From: JABMOV01 sp964654545
GTDB lineage: Bacteria; Fidelibacterota; Marinisomatia; Marinisomatales; JABMOV01
Length of the DNA stretch: 64,000 nt
Direction: 5' to 3'
Assembly: GCA_964654545.1 (NCBI GenBank)
Contig: CAZZIU010000001.1
Coordinates: forward strand, 62,001 to 126,000
How positions within the stretch are numbered: position 1 is the stretch's first letter; every line of letters starts with the position of its first letter. The position numbers and the translations under genes were made by a program. Positions 45,464 to 53,341 of the stretch are shown here, one piece after another. Under the pieces are notes generated by a model, which worked only from the letters and a program-made list of their open reading frames with translations, was not told the origin of the DNA and searched no databases.

Positions 45464-46212
45464 ACAATACCGTATTTATCACCGGTGCCAGTAGTGGAAT
45501 TGGAGAGCATCTTGCTTATGCATATGCAAAATTAGGTTATAATCTTGGGTTGTTGGCTAGACGTGGCAATCTACTGGATAATGTGAAGAGTGTGTGTCTC
45601 TCACATCACGTTGAAGTCAATGTGTATGTGGGGGATGTCACCGATGAAGCTTTTGTGGTACGGAGCATTCAATCATTCCAATCTCAGTTTGGAAGCCTAG
45701 GTATTGTATTCGCCAATGCGGGAATTGGTGCAGCAGATCCAATATGGCGAGGTGAAAGTGAATCTGTACATCGGGTAATAAACACCAACATTCGTGGTGT
45801 GGTAAACACCGTCTTTGCAGCGACGCCAATCATGGTCAAACAACAGAGCGGCAAAATTATCGTCATTAGTTCGATTGCCGCCTTCCGTGGTTTACCACGA
45901 CATGGGGCTTATTCCGGTTCAAAAATTGCGATTCGCACAATGGTTGACGGATGGCGCTATGATCTGGTCCGAAATAATATTCAAATTACAACGATTCACC
46001 CCGGTTTTATCAAGACACCATTGGTGAATAATAATCGGTTAATGCCATTTCTCATGGATGTTGATCTAGCCATAAAAAAAATTATCTCAGCCGTTGATGC
46101 GGGTAAAAAATCCTACATATTCCCATGGCAATGGAGATGGGTTATTTTGCTTTCAAGAATTATTCCTGATTGGCTAATTCAAAAAGTTTATTTCAATAAA
46201 AAAGCCGCTTAA
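45460..46212 (+). CDS. Short-chain dehydrogenase/reductase, classical active site, CTG start
   Basis: 250 residues. Cofactor loop F-I-T-G-A-S-S-G-I-G; N-A-G-I-G; active site with Ser in V-I-S-S-I-A-A-F and Tyr-x3-Lys in H-G-A-Y-S-G-S-K. The substrate is unknown. The reading frame has no usual start near the fold's N-terminus; a CTG within CTGA overlaps the previous gene's stop and is preceded by AAGGAG, so CTG is preferred. It is the last gene of the operon; its stop codon lies inside a terminator stem. Confidence 0.85.
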   Translation: MNNTVFITGASSGIGEHLAYAYAKLGYNLGLLARRGNLLDNVKSVCLSHHVEVNVYVGDVTDEAFVVRSIQSFQSQFGSLGIVFANAGIGAADPIWRGESESVHRVINTNIRGVVNTVFAATPIMVKQQSGKIIVISSIAAFRGLPRHGAYSGSKIAIRTMVDGWRYDLVRNNIQITTIHPGFIKTPLVNNNRLMPFLMDVDLAIKKIISAVDAGKKSYIFPWQWRWVILLSRIIPDWLIQKVYFNKKAA

Positions 46213-46227
46213 AAAAGCGGCTTTTTT
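46198..46227. terminator. Bidirectional intrinsic terminator between converging operons
   Basis: AAAGCCGCTT and its perfect complement AAGCGGCTTT enclose a four-base A loop; flanking A-run and T-run extend the stem to 13 pairs and give U-tracts for both strands. It ends the seven-gene operon on the plus strand (the TAA lies in the stem) and the T9SS gene on the minus strand. Confidence 0.92.
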
Positions 46228-46247
46228 ATTTGTACGGAGAATAAAGA

Positions 46248-49200
46248 CTACTTAATTAACATCATTTTTCGAGTCTGACTAAATGCATCGCTTTGCATCC
46301 TGACAAAATAAACACCACTTGGATGCTCTTTTGCCACCCATACTACGCGATACTGTCCGGCACCCTGGTATTCATCTACAAGTCTGTCCACTTCCCTGCC
46401 CAACGTATTGTAAACCACAATGGATACGAATCCATCCTCCGGTAAATCATATCGTAATTCAGTCGTGGGATTAAATGGATTGGGGTAATTGGGAGACAGA
46501 GCATATGAATCAGGAATCTCCGCTCCAACAATAATTGCCAGAACTTGGGTAGATACTACACTTGCTTCGCTTTCATTCCCGTTGAAATCGGTTGCTGTCA
46601 CCTCGTAGGTGTATTCATGCCCAGATTCAATTGAATTATCCACAAACACAGTGTCGCCCAGTACACCAAGTTCTATTAAATCGGAGCCATCGGTATATCG
46701 TGTTAATCTATAATAATTGAAATCTTCTTCCATGGAAGGATTCCAGGTTAACAGTACCGAACCTTGACCTGGGTCAACCACAGCATTAAATCCGTTTGGA
46801 GCCATGGGATGTAAATTGTCCACGGAGTATCCCATTGCTGGTTCTGAGTCATAAAAGTCCCACGGATTCATGGCGTGGGCTGTCACCCTGAAGGTCGACC
46901 AGAATTCTCCAGTCGGACCAGTGAATAGGTTTGAATCAACTAGTGTAGGTACAACCATCGAGTATGGTTCCATTCCATGGAAAGGAACAGTGGCAATAAA
47001 ATCCCATAATGGAGGTAAATCTGTATTTGGTATTTGACGCCATATACTAAATTGTGTCCACGGCATATCACCATCTTGACTACCGGGATTCCAAATGATA
47101 TGTACTTGTCGGCCTTGATCATTAGGGACATCAAAAATACCCATAATCTGAGGCGGTGTTGACATCGGTTGATACAATTCGAGGGTTACTTCTACAGTGT
47201 CGTATTCAGCGACTCCCACAAGTACCGAGTTTGAAGTACCATAACCCGGTGCCTGGGCCATTACCCAGAAAGAATCAGAGGGAACATCTATATGGAAATA
47301 ACCGCCGGTAGACGTCATTGCGTATCCATCGTAAAAGTTGCCAAATGCCCATACATCTGCTCCAATAACTGGCGACCCTGTAGTTCCATCAACAACATAC
47401 CCTTCAATGGCACCGTTGGTAATAATTTGATTAAGCATAAAATCGAGCTGAATATTATCAAAATTAATGTCCACCATCTCCCAATCATCCATGTAGCCGT
47501 CCAGATAGGCATGCACGCCGTAGGATCCATTAGGTAGGTCAAACCAGTAGTAGCCACTACCATCTGTATAGGTGTTGTCCCAATAAATATCATTTCCAAC
47601 ATTGATTTCTACATCCTGTAGCGGTTGACCATTCTCATCGGTGACATATCCGTATAGAGAACCATCAATGGTTATCGGGCTTAGATAAAAATCCATTTGC
47701 AACACATTGTCTTGAATGACCACGTTGTCAAAAGATTCTGAGAAATATTCATCTGCACCTGCATATACCGTGTATACCCCATTTTCTAATGGAAGATAAA
47801 AATATCCTCCATTCCAACTTCCCGTGCCATTACCACCCCATCCATTATCTGCATGAACCCATCCAAAATCAATCGGATCCATGGTGTTGGCATCATAAAT
47901 ATATCCTTCGATACCACCAGATACAGTGACAAGGTAAATATCGGCATTTGTGGTACCGGAAAATACCTGATCAGGCATGGATTCAATCAAGGTTCCTGGA
48001 GGTAAATTGTCCCAGTTTATGCCAAGACTATATCCCCCGTACATATCGGCTTCAGAAGAAACACTCAAGTAATAATTTCCACTCGGGTCCGGATGTGTTC
48101 GTGTCCACCCAATATCAGACCAGGCATCAATATCGACACCATCCCAGGGCGTACCATTCAGGTAGACTGTCCCGGAAATGGATTCATTAGTGTTATAGAC
48201 CATAAAATCGTACCAGGTAGTATCGTATTCGAATAATTCAATGGTGACGTCATTGGGAACCAGATAATCAGGTATGAGTGCCCATTCATCCAATCCAACT
48301 TGCCACATTCCGCTATCCAAAGCCATCATATAATAGCCGTCTGAATCAGTAGTAGTTCCGTATCCAGGACCATCCTTGGACGCCCAAACATCAACATCAG
48401 GAATCGCATTATCGAAAAAATCTAGAACTTGTCCTTCGATACCGGAATTAGGGTAATGAAAGTTGAAATCAAAACCTGTTTCATGTCCAAGAACCATTAC
48501 ATCATAGTACGATGTGTCGGCAATCATTCCGTCAGTAACCCCGAGAAAATCCATTGCCATTAAAGCCCAAAGGCCTGAATCAGGAACAAAATTTTGGAAA
48601 TGCCCGTTAAGGTTAGTTACTGTCATCCACGGATCGGGGTTATCATTGTTATCATCCATGCGAAATGCAACAATTATAATATTGGGATCACCGGGTGACA
48701 CTTGACCTGACAGAGAATATGGTGAATCGATCGGATCAATAGAGACTGAACCTGCATCTGAACCACCCCCATCGGATGCTTCATAATAAAATTGGATATT
48801 GCTCACTCGATTGGGGCCATCCTCGCCACCTAACATGGTGATTTCATAGATACCCCAAGCTGGATTTTCATCATCCATATCATTATCCATAATCTGTTGA
48901 TACTCACCTAAATCATAATCATAGGCAGGATCAAAAATTCCATCCCCATCACTTTCAATCCATAGAGATACATCAGCGATGGAGTCGCCAGTTGAGAATG
49001 TTACAGTTACGACAAAATCCTCCCCCTGTGTTATGGTCGCATCGTCCAATCCATTAATTTTCACATCTATGGTATCTGTACGGCTCCCGTTATCCGATAC
49101 CCTGTTTATGTGCTGATATTTGTTGGTATTGTGTTTCAATTTCCAAGGAATACCTGGAGAATTAACATGTTTCTGATTTAATGTAGACTGTTTAAGATTT

Positions 49201-49433
49201 AATTGTTTGGTTTTGTTGAAATTCCGAAACAAATCACCCTGGAGGTGCTTTGCTTTTAGGCTTTGCATCTCTTTCACCTTATCTACCATCAGCTGGGATG
49301 TTTGATCATCTAATGCTGTCTGGTTTCGGGCAGTAATTTGGTTGGTATTTCCAGCACCAAATGCAATGGAAATAATGAGAATAATCGGGAACAATAATTT
49401 GGTATTAAGTAAGGCGTGATTGTACGGATACAT
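46248..49433 (-). CDS. Large secreted protein with repeated carboxypeptidase-regulatory-like domains and T9SS sorting domain
   Basis: 1061 residues. An N-terminal hydrophobic export signal (about 10-26) is followed by a polar, Gln/Lys-rich stretch, then a row of carboxypeptidase-regulatory/Ig-like modules recognisable by G-x-V-x-D-x-x-G-x-P-(I/L)-x-x-V (I-E-G-Q-V-L-D-F-F-D-N-A-I-P-D-V and G-Y-V-T-D-E-N-G-Q-P-L-Q-D-V and others), two FN3-like modules and a sorting domain (NYPNPFNPTTELRY). No catalytic part is seen, so it is probably a surface scaffold or adhesin. AAGGAG lies seven bases before the ATG. It is likely monocistronic. Confidence 0.87.
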   Translation of the reverse strand: MYPYNHALLNTKLLFPIILIISIAFGAGNTNQITARNQTALDDQTSQLMVDKVKEMQSLKAKHLQGDLFRNFNKTKQLNLKQSTLNQKHVNSPGIPWKLKHNTNKYQHINRVSDNGSRTDTIDVKINGLDDATITQGEDFVVTVTFSTGDSIADVSLWIESDGDGIFDPAYDYDLGEYQQIMDNDMDDENPAWGIYEITMLGGEDGPNRVSNIQFYYEASDGGGSDAGSVSIDPIDSPYSLSGQVSPGDPNIIIVAFRMDDNNDNPDPWMTVTNLNGHFQNFVPDSGLWALMAMDFLGVTDGMIADTSYYDVMVLGHETGFDFNFHYPNSGIEGQVLDFFDNAIPDVDVWASKDGPGYGTTTDSDGYYMMALDSGMWQVGLDEWALIPDYLVPNDVTIELFEYDTTWYDFMVYNTNESISGTVYLNGTPWDGVDIDAWSDIGWTRTHPDPSGNYYLSVSSEADMYGGYSLGINWDNLPPGTLIESMPDQVFSGTTNADIYLVTVSGGIEGYIYDANTMDPIDFGWVHADNGWGGNGTGSWNGGYFYLPLENGVYTVYAGADEYFSESFDNVVIQDNVLQMDFYLSPITIDGSLYGYVTDENGQPLQDVEINVGNDIYWDNTYTDGSGYYWFDLPNGSYGVHAYLDGYMDDWEMVDINFDNIQLDFMLNQIITNGAIEGYVVDGTTGSPVIGADVWAFGNFYDGYAMTSTGGYFHIDVPSDSFWVMAQAPGYGTSNSVLVGVAEYDTVEVTLELYQPMSTPPQIMGIFDVPNDQGRQVHIIWNPGSQDGDMPWTQFSIWRQIPNTDLPPLWDFIATVPFHGMEPYSMVVPTLVDSNLFTGPTGEFWSTFRVTAHAMNPWDFYDSEPAMGYSVDNLHPMAPNGFNAVVDPGQGSVLLTWNPSMEEDFNYYRLTRYTDGSDLIELGVLGDTVFVDNSIESGHEYTYEVTATDFNGNESEASVVSTQVLAIIVGAEIPDSYALSPNYPNPFNPTTELRYDLPEDGFVSIVVYNTLGREVDRLVDEYQGAGQYRVVWVAKEHPSGVYFVRMQSDAFSQTRKMMLIK

Positions 49434-49545
49434 GGTTCATCTCCTTCACCGTTGTTAAAAGCTAAATGAACTTACCAGATTGGAAATCCATTCTCTGTGA
49501 TTGTAGTCACCACTTTACAAATGGTCTGGAGACGTAAAAAAAAGG

Positions 49546-49833
49546 TTACAACAATTGATCAATGCTTTTAGCCAGCGAAAAATCGAGAAGAGTAATTCCA
49601 TTGGCGTCGTGGGTTGATAGTAACACAGTGACTTTACACCAACCAATGATCAATTCCGGGTGATGGTTTTTTTCCTCGGCAATTGTTGCGATACGTTGAA
49701 CAAATTTAATTCCATGTAAATATTCATTAAATGTATAGGATTTCTGAATAGTATGGTTATGGTACTCCCATCCGGGATACTCTATTAGTCTAGTGTTAAT
49801 CTCGTTTAATGAGAGCGCTGCTAGCTTAGACAA
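49546..49833 (-). CDS. phhB: Pterin-4a-carbinolamine dehydratase
   Basis: Regenerates the tetrahydrobiopterin-type cofactor of aromatic amino-acid hydroxylases by dehydrating 4a-hydroxytetrahydropterin; it is also found as a generic pterin-recycling enzyme. The 95-residue product has the hallmark E-E-K-N-H-H-P-E-L-I followed by V-T-V-L-L-S-T-H-D-A-N-G-I-T and D-F-S-L-A. The start appears to be TTG at 49833, overlapping the MATE gene's end by 8 bases. No phenylalanine hydroxylase is visible in the window. Confidence 0.92.
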   Translation of the reverse strand: MSKLAALSLNEINTRLIEYPGWEYHNHTIQKSYTFNEYLHGIKFVQRIATIAEEKNHHPELIIGWCKVTVLLSTHDANGITLLDFSLAKSIDQLL

Positions 49834-51187
49834 CGGGAACCTGTTTATGAAAGGCAGATCGTAGCCACAGGAGACTGATGGTAACTGCTACTACAGATGA
49901 AATCAACATGGCATACCAAACCCATTCAACTGGTTTGTGAAGTAATTGTGTAAACAATATTGCCAGAGGAACGGAAACACCTAATACACGGGTAATTGTA
50001 ATTACTAACTGAGGCAATCCTCTACCCAAACCCTGTAAGACTCGACCAATATTCATACCAATAGCAACCAATGGGTATATCATACAAATAATCCGCAGAT
50101 AATTGGTTCCTATGGTGATAATGGAAGATTCAGTGGTAAAAACTGTCATAATGTGAGATGCACTAAAAAATATTACTACAGATAGCACCACTGTGATTGA
50201 GACAGCTCTTGAAATACCATACTTAACTACATGTCGCAACATATCGTATTCTTTTGCGCCATAAAACATCCCAACCAACGTGGTCAGACCCGTACCAATT
50301 CCCATTATGGGAAGAAAAATTATCATATCCACGCGACCTGCCACCTGATAGGCTGCAACAGCTTCTGAAGAAAAAGTTGCGAGTATTCGGTTGAATGCAC
50401 CTCCACCTGTAGCCATGATTACCATGGATAGAGAAGCGGGTACTCCCACTTTAATTATATCATTTATAATGCCACTGGACCATTTAAAATCTTTCATTCT
50501 AAATGTTACATAGGCATGCTCCTTAATGAATATCATGTATGCGAAAATAATGAAAACCGTTATCTGACTGATTGCCGTTGCCATGGCTGCCCCTCGAACT
50601 CCCAAGTCAAGAGCAAATATAAATATTGGATCTAAAATGAGGTTGAGTAACGTCCCAAAACCTGCAACCATCATGGGGAGCGTCATATCCCCCTCACCTG
50701 CCAATATAGAGCGGAAAAATCCAGAAAAAATCATGAAGGGTAAACCAATACAGATAAATTCCAGGTAATCCCATGCATAGTGCAGAATTTCGCCTTTTGC
50801 ACCTAAAAACGATAACATTTCCTGTCCGCGCCATAAGCCAAACCCTGTCAATGTAATACTGATAAAAAAGGCAATGACAATTGCATGTTCAGCTGCATTA
50901 TCAGCTGATCTTTTTCTATCGGCACCGATATAACGGGCTACGGTGGCAGTCACACCAGCCCCAAGACCCATTGTCATACCAAGTACAAGAAAAAATAATG
51001 GCATATTAAAAGCTACTGCAGCGATTGCGTCACCGCCCAATCGACCAATGAAAATCATATCCACAACAGTATAAACCGTGTGAATGGCCATCCCTGCAAT
51101 TACGGGTATTGCCAATGTCCAAAGAGCTTTGGCAGGATTTTCTTTAAAGGCCGAAAGGCGGGAAGTTTTTTGCTTTTTCATTGACAT
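49826..51187 (-). CDS. MATE-family multidrug/cation exporter
   Basis: About 453 residues, twelve hydrophobic segments, an inner-membrane H+ or Na+ antiporter. N-terminal P-A-K-A-L-W-T-L-A-I-P-V-I-A-G-M and the inter-helix M-I-F-I-G-R-L-G-G-D-A-I-A-A-V motif are typical. The start may be the ATG at 51187 or at 51181; the longer frame to 51223 is unlikely. Substrate not predictable. It is transcribed with phhB. Confidence 0.9.
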   Translation of the reverse strand: MSMKKQKTSRLSAFKENPAKALWTLAIPVIAGMAIHTVYTVVDMIFIGRLGGDAIAAVAFNMPLFFLVLGMTMGLGAGVTATVARYIGADRKRSADNAAEHAIVIAFFISITLTGFGLWRGQEMLSFLGAKGEILHYAWDYLEFICIGLPFMIFSGFFRSILAGEGDMTLPMMVAGFGTLLNLILDPIFIFALDLGVRGAAMATAISQITVFIIFAYMIFIKEHAYVTFRMKDFKWSSGIINDIIKVGVPASLSMVIMATGGGAFNRILATFSSEAVAAYQVAGRVDMIIFLPIMGIGTGLTTLVGMFYGAKEYDMLRHVVKYGISRAVSITVVLSVVIFFSASHIMTVFTTESSIITIGTNYLRIICMIYPLVAIGMNIGRVLQGLGRGLPQLVITITRVLGVSVPLAILFTQLLHKPVEWVWYAMLISSVVAVTISLLWLRSAFHKQVPVV

Positions 51188-51259
51188 AACAAGCATCAAA
51201 TTTACATATAATAAACAGGTCACCTAAGATATAAGATAAATTTGTTTGCACCTATTAAA

Positions 51260-51272
51260 CCGCAAACTGCGG
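51260..51272 (-). terminator. Weak intrinsic terminator after fmdB
   Basis: CCGCA-GTT-TGCGG followed by TTTAAT on the minus strand, 12 bases after the fmdB stop and before the MATE gene. The stem is only five pairs and the T-run short, so confidence is moderate. Confidence 0.45.
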
Positions 51273-51284
51273 AAATGATTATCC

Positions 51285-51497
51285 TCAGGAAAACCCGGAG
51301 CGAGCATTACAACCACCTACACCGGTTGTAGCAGTAGAAGCTGATCCAGTGGATATCATAGGTGCTGAAAGTAATTTTTGTGCATTCTTTTCGCCGCAAC
51401 CCGGACACTCGATTTCCTCATCGGGCGTTGAACTTGAAAAAACCAACTCTTCGAATGTCATATCGCAGGAATTACAACGATAATCGTACATTGGCAT
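51285..51497 (-). CDS. FmdB-family zinc-ribbon regulatory-type protein
   Basis: 70 residues. Two CxxC knuckles (C8-x2-C11 and C31-x2-C34, in Y-D-Y-R-C-N-S-C and I-E-C-P-G-C-G) form the FmdB/CxxC zinc ribbon, followed by a Ser/Gly-rich tail containing G-G-C-N. Function of the family is unclear (first linked to formamidase regulation, otherwise widespread). It follows the short candidate selenoprotein ORF; its Shine-Dalgarno AAGGAT overlaps that frame's TAA. It ends an operon that starts with a sigma factor. Confidence 0.87.
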   Translation of the reverse strand: MPMYDYRCNSCDMTFEELVFSSSTPDEEIECPGCGEKNAQKLLSAPMISTGSASTATTGVGGCNARSGFS

Positions 51498-51508
51498 AAC
51501 TCAGATCC

Positions 51509-51658
51509 TTATTGTTTTTTAATTAACGCGTTGTTTTCTTCTTCTACCTGAGGAAGATAGGGATTTCTTCATGTAGGTACACCAACCTTGGGGAATATGA
51601 AGCGCACGATACCGTACCAGGCGAAAATAACTAGTACTATGAGTAATCCATCCATCAT
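51509..51658 (-). CDS. Small membrane protein with in-frame UGA, possible selenoprotein (29 aa, or 49 aa with read-through)
   Basis: Start ATG (51658) overlaps the DUF302 stop in an ATGA, as in other genes of this operon. The first 29 residues have one membrane helix (L-L-I-V-L-V-I-F-A-W-Y-G-I-V-R-F-I-F) and then P-K-V-G-V-P-T, followed by TGA at 51571-51569. Reading through adds R-N-P-Y-L-P-Q-V-E-E-E-N-N-A-L-I-K-K-Q to a TAA at 51511-51509 that overlaps the fmdB ribosome-binding site. A stem-loop with an apical AGGU follows the TGA. The Sec reading is a hypothesis; a plain 29-residue peptide, or a second ATGA-coupled 17-residue ORF (51572-51519), would also fit. Confidence 0.5.
51540..51557 (-). 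promoter_or_regulatory. SECIS-like stem-loop after the in-frame UGA
   Basis: On the minus strand UCUUC pairs with GAAGA (five pairs) around the eight-base loop CUCAGGUA, whose first base is 17 bases after the UGA. Spacing and the AGGU in the loop resemble the E. coli fdhF SECIS. The usual rule that a G occurs in the first two loop bases is not met, and the stem is short, so this is weak evidence. Confidence 0.3.
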
Positions 51659-52041
51659 ACGGCATCAACTGATTTTTTTAATAAATCATTCACCTGCGCT
51701 GCAAGATGCTCCACCGTATCCAAACCAGTGATTGATAGCATTTTTTTGGCATCAATCGCCGACACAGTGGTTGATCCATCTTCATTTTCCCAGATAGTAA
51801 CATTACAGGGCAGTAAAAGTCCAATTTCATTTTCGATAGATAAGGCCTCAAAAGCAACTGGCGGATTACACGCTCCTAAAATTTTAAATTTTTTAAATGA
51901 TTTATTTAACTTTTCTTTCATGGTGTGTTTCACATCTATTTCTGTAATCACACCAAAGCCATTCGCTCTAAGCGATGCCCTAATTCTTTTATCTACATCA
52001 TTAAATGACAGGGATACTTTTCTCTGATATCCATATTTCAT
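51655..52041 (-). CDS. DUF302 domain protein
   Basis: 128 residues, all DUF302: Y-G-Y-Q-R-K-V near the start, G-F-G-V-I-T-E-I-D-V, then I-L-G-A-C-N-P-P-V-A-F-E-A-L and L-L-P-C-N-V-T-I-W-E. Function unknown; family members are often found beside sulfur, metal or redox genes. Two conserved Cys are visible. It follows the small membrane protein at 52043-52252 after one base and overlaps the next short ORF. Confidence 0.88.
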   Translation of the reverse strand: MKYGYQRKVSLSFNDVDKRIRASLRANGFGVITEIDVKHTMKEKLNKSFKKFKILGACNPPVAFEALSIENEIGLLLPCNVTIWENEDGSTTVSAIDAKKMLSITGLDTVEHLAAQVNDLLKKSVDAV

Positions 52042-52042
52042 A

Positions 52043-52252
52043 TTACTTACTCAATTTTTGTTTCGTTGGAAAGACCCAAACCAGTCCCACGACAGCCCCA
52101 TACAGGGTGGAATTCAACGGGTTACTTGTAATCGCGCATGTTCCTGATTGACATCCGATAAAATAATAGTAGGAATACCCTAATAAACTACCTACCGCGA
52201 TTCCCAGGGATAACGACTTCCAGCTGTCTTTAATTTGATTGAACAAGTTCAT
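52043..52252 (-). CDS. Small membrane protein, DUF6132-like
   Basis: 69 residues: two hydrophobic segments (L-S-L-G-I-A-V-G-S-L-L-G-Y-S-Y and L-Y-G-A-V-V-G-L-V-W) flank a loop G-C-Q-S-G-T-C with two Cys, the pattern I associate with DUF6132. The start overlaps the DUF1858 gene by 23 bases. The Cys pair could take part in thiol or metal handling at the membrane; this is inferred. Confidence 0.72.
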   Translation of the reverse strand: MNLFNQIKDSWKSLSLGIAVGSLLGYSYYYFIGCQSGTCAITSNPLNSTLYGAVVGLVWVFPTKQKLSK

Positions 52253-52430
52253 TCAATTCTTCGATGATATTTTCCAAATTGGTTACACCTTTTTCCAGTG
52301 CTAATTGTTCCAGCGTACCCCAGACCGGTTCACCGCAGGCAATACAGACCAATCCGTGGTCCGCCAGCGGGCGAATAACCTGAGGATATTCCTTGACCAA
52401 ATCTTCAATGTACATCGTGGCAGCAATCAT
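52230..52430 (-). CDS. DUF1858-domain protein
   Basis: About 66 residues. D-L-V-K-E-Y-P-Q-V-I-R-P-L-A-D-H-G and C-I-A-C-G-E-P match DUF1858, a small domain with a CxxC-type pair often fused to hybrid cluster or other redox proteins. The ATG at 52430 is used; a TTG at 52436 forming a TTGA overlap with the preceding stop is an alternative. Role in the operon unknown. Confidence 0.8.
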   Translation of the reverse strand: MIAATMYIEDLVKEYPQVIRPLADHGLVCIACGEPVWGTLEQLALEKGVTNLENIIEELNELVQSN

Positions 52431-52432
52431 GA

Positions 52433-52675
52433 TCAATTTTTCTCTTTCAGATCTAGCAGTTTAAAAAGTCGATCGGTCACGCCCCCGGGGATTGGCAATT
52501 GGTCTTCGGTTTCACGATACAATCTGATCGTTTGGTTCACACTATCGACATAGATTTTGCAATCTGGGCAATCTTCCATATGATGTGCAACTTCTTCTAT
52601 GATATCAGATCCAAAATCTTTTCCCAGTTGATCCTCAACCAGTTTTAAGAATTTATCATGGGGTTTATGCACCAT
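52433..52675 (-). CDS. Zinc-binding anti-sigma factor-like protein (zf-HC2)
   Basis: 80 residues from the ATG at 52675. The ZAS motif H-x3-C-x2-C is present as H-H-M-E-D-C-P-D-C. There is no membrane segment, so it is a soluble anti-sigma factor candidate, possibly redox-sensitive through its zinc-bound cysteines as in RsrA or ChrR. It overlaps the sigma-factor gene's end by 11 bases, the usual order of such pairs. Confidence 0.82.
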   Translation of the reverse strand: MVHKPHDKFLKLVEDQLGKDFGSDIIEEVAHHMEDCPDCKIYVDSVNQTIRLYRETEDQLPIPGGVTDRLFKLLDLKEKN

Positions 52676-53267
52676 AAGGTATCTCCACACATTGTAGATG
52701 ATTCGCCAGCTGATCACGGAGGAATAATCGTGCTCGCATCAGTCTAACTTTTACATTTGCCTCACTTATATCAAGTATTTTGCTGGTTTCTTTTGTGGAC
52801 ATGTTTTCCAGGTCCCGTAATACAAAAACCGCACGGTAATTGTCCGGGAGTGCCTGCATTGCTTTTTTTAAACATTCCAGAAATACCTGATCATCCAGCT
52901 TATCCTCGAGATGATCCGGCCATTCGCTTAACTGATGTCCCTTTAAATATGCATGCTCTGAGTCGCTAAGCGAAACCGTCTGAGTCGTGTATTTTTTATC
53001 CCTCAACTTGCCCAGTGCAACATTCGTAGCTACGCGATACAACCAGGTATAGAAAGAAGATTTTCCCGAAAAGGTGGATATTTTTCTGATCATCAATACA
53101 AATGTTTCTTGTAATACGTCTTCAGCGTCCTCTTCATTTCGCATCATTCGCAAAGCCAATCCATAGATTTTTGGTGAATAGATTTTTACCAACTCAGCAA
53201 GTGAAGCTTTATCCCCCTGTTGTGCTTTTTCAACTATTTTCTTTTCGTCTATGAGTTGTTTTTCCAT
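52665..53267 (-). CDS. ECF-type RNA polymerase sigma factor
   Basis: 200 residues. Region 2 (S-P-K-I-Y-G-L-A-L-R-M-M-R-N-E-E-D-A-E-D-V-L-Q-E-T-F) and region 4 helix-turn-helix (L-P-D-N-Y-R-A-V-F-V-L-R-D-L-E-N-M-S and I-S-E-A-N-V-K-V-R-L) are complete. It is the first gene of a seven-frame operon running to fmdB, and the anti-sigma gene directly follows. A typical ECF system would autoregulate its own operon, so the five downstream small genes may be part of the regulon. Confidence 0.94.
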   Translation of the reverse strand: MEKQLIDEKKIVEKAQQGDKASLAELVKIYSPKIYGLALRMMRNEEDAEDVLQETFVLMIRKISTFSGKSSFYTWLYRVATNVALGKLRDKKYTTQTVSLSDSEHAYLKGHQLSEWPDHLEDKLDDQVFLECLKKAMQALPDNYRAVFVLRDLENMSTKETSKILDISEANVKVRLMRARLFLRDQLANHLQCVEIPYGA

Positions 53268-53341
53268 TGGAACTATAAGTCTGTATTTACCGGCGTCAGA
53301 ATAATTTGATGCTCAATAATGATTGATGTTACACTTATTTA

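Noticed and set aside
51519..51572. 17-codon ORF (M-K-K-S-L-S-S-S-G-R-R-R-K...) overlapping the UGA of the short membrane ORF
   Set aside because: Coupled by ATGA and therefore kept as an alternative to selenocysteine, but too short and purine-run-derived to call a gene on its own.
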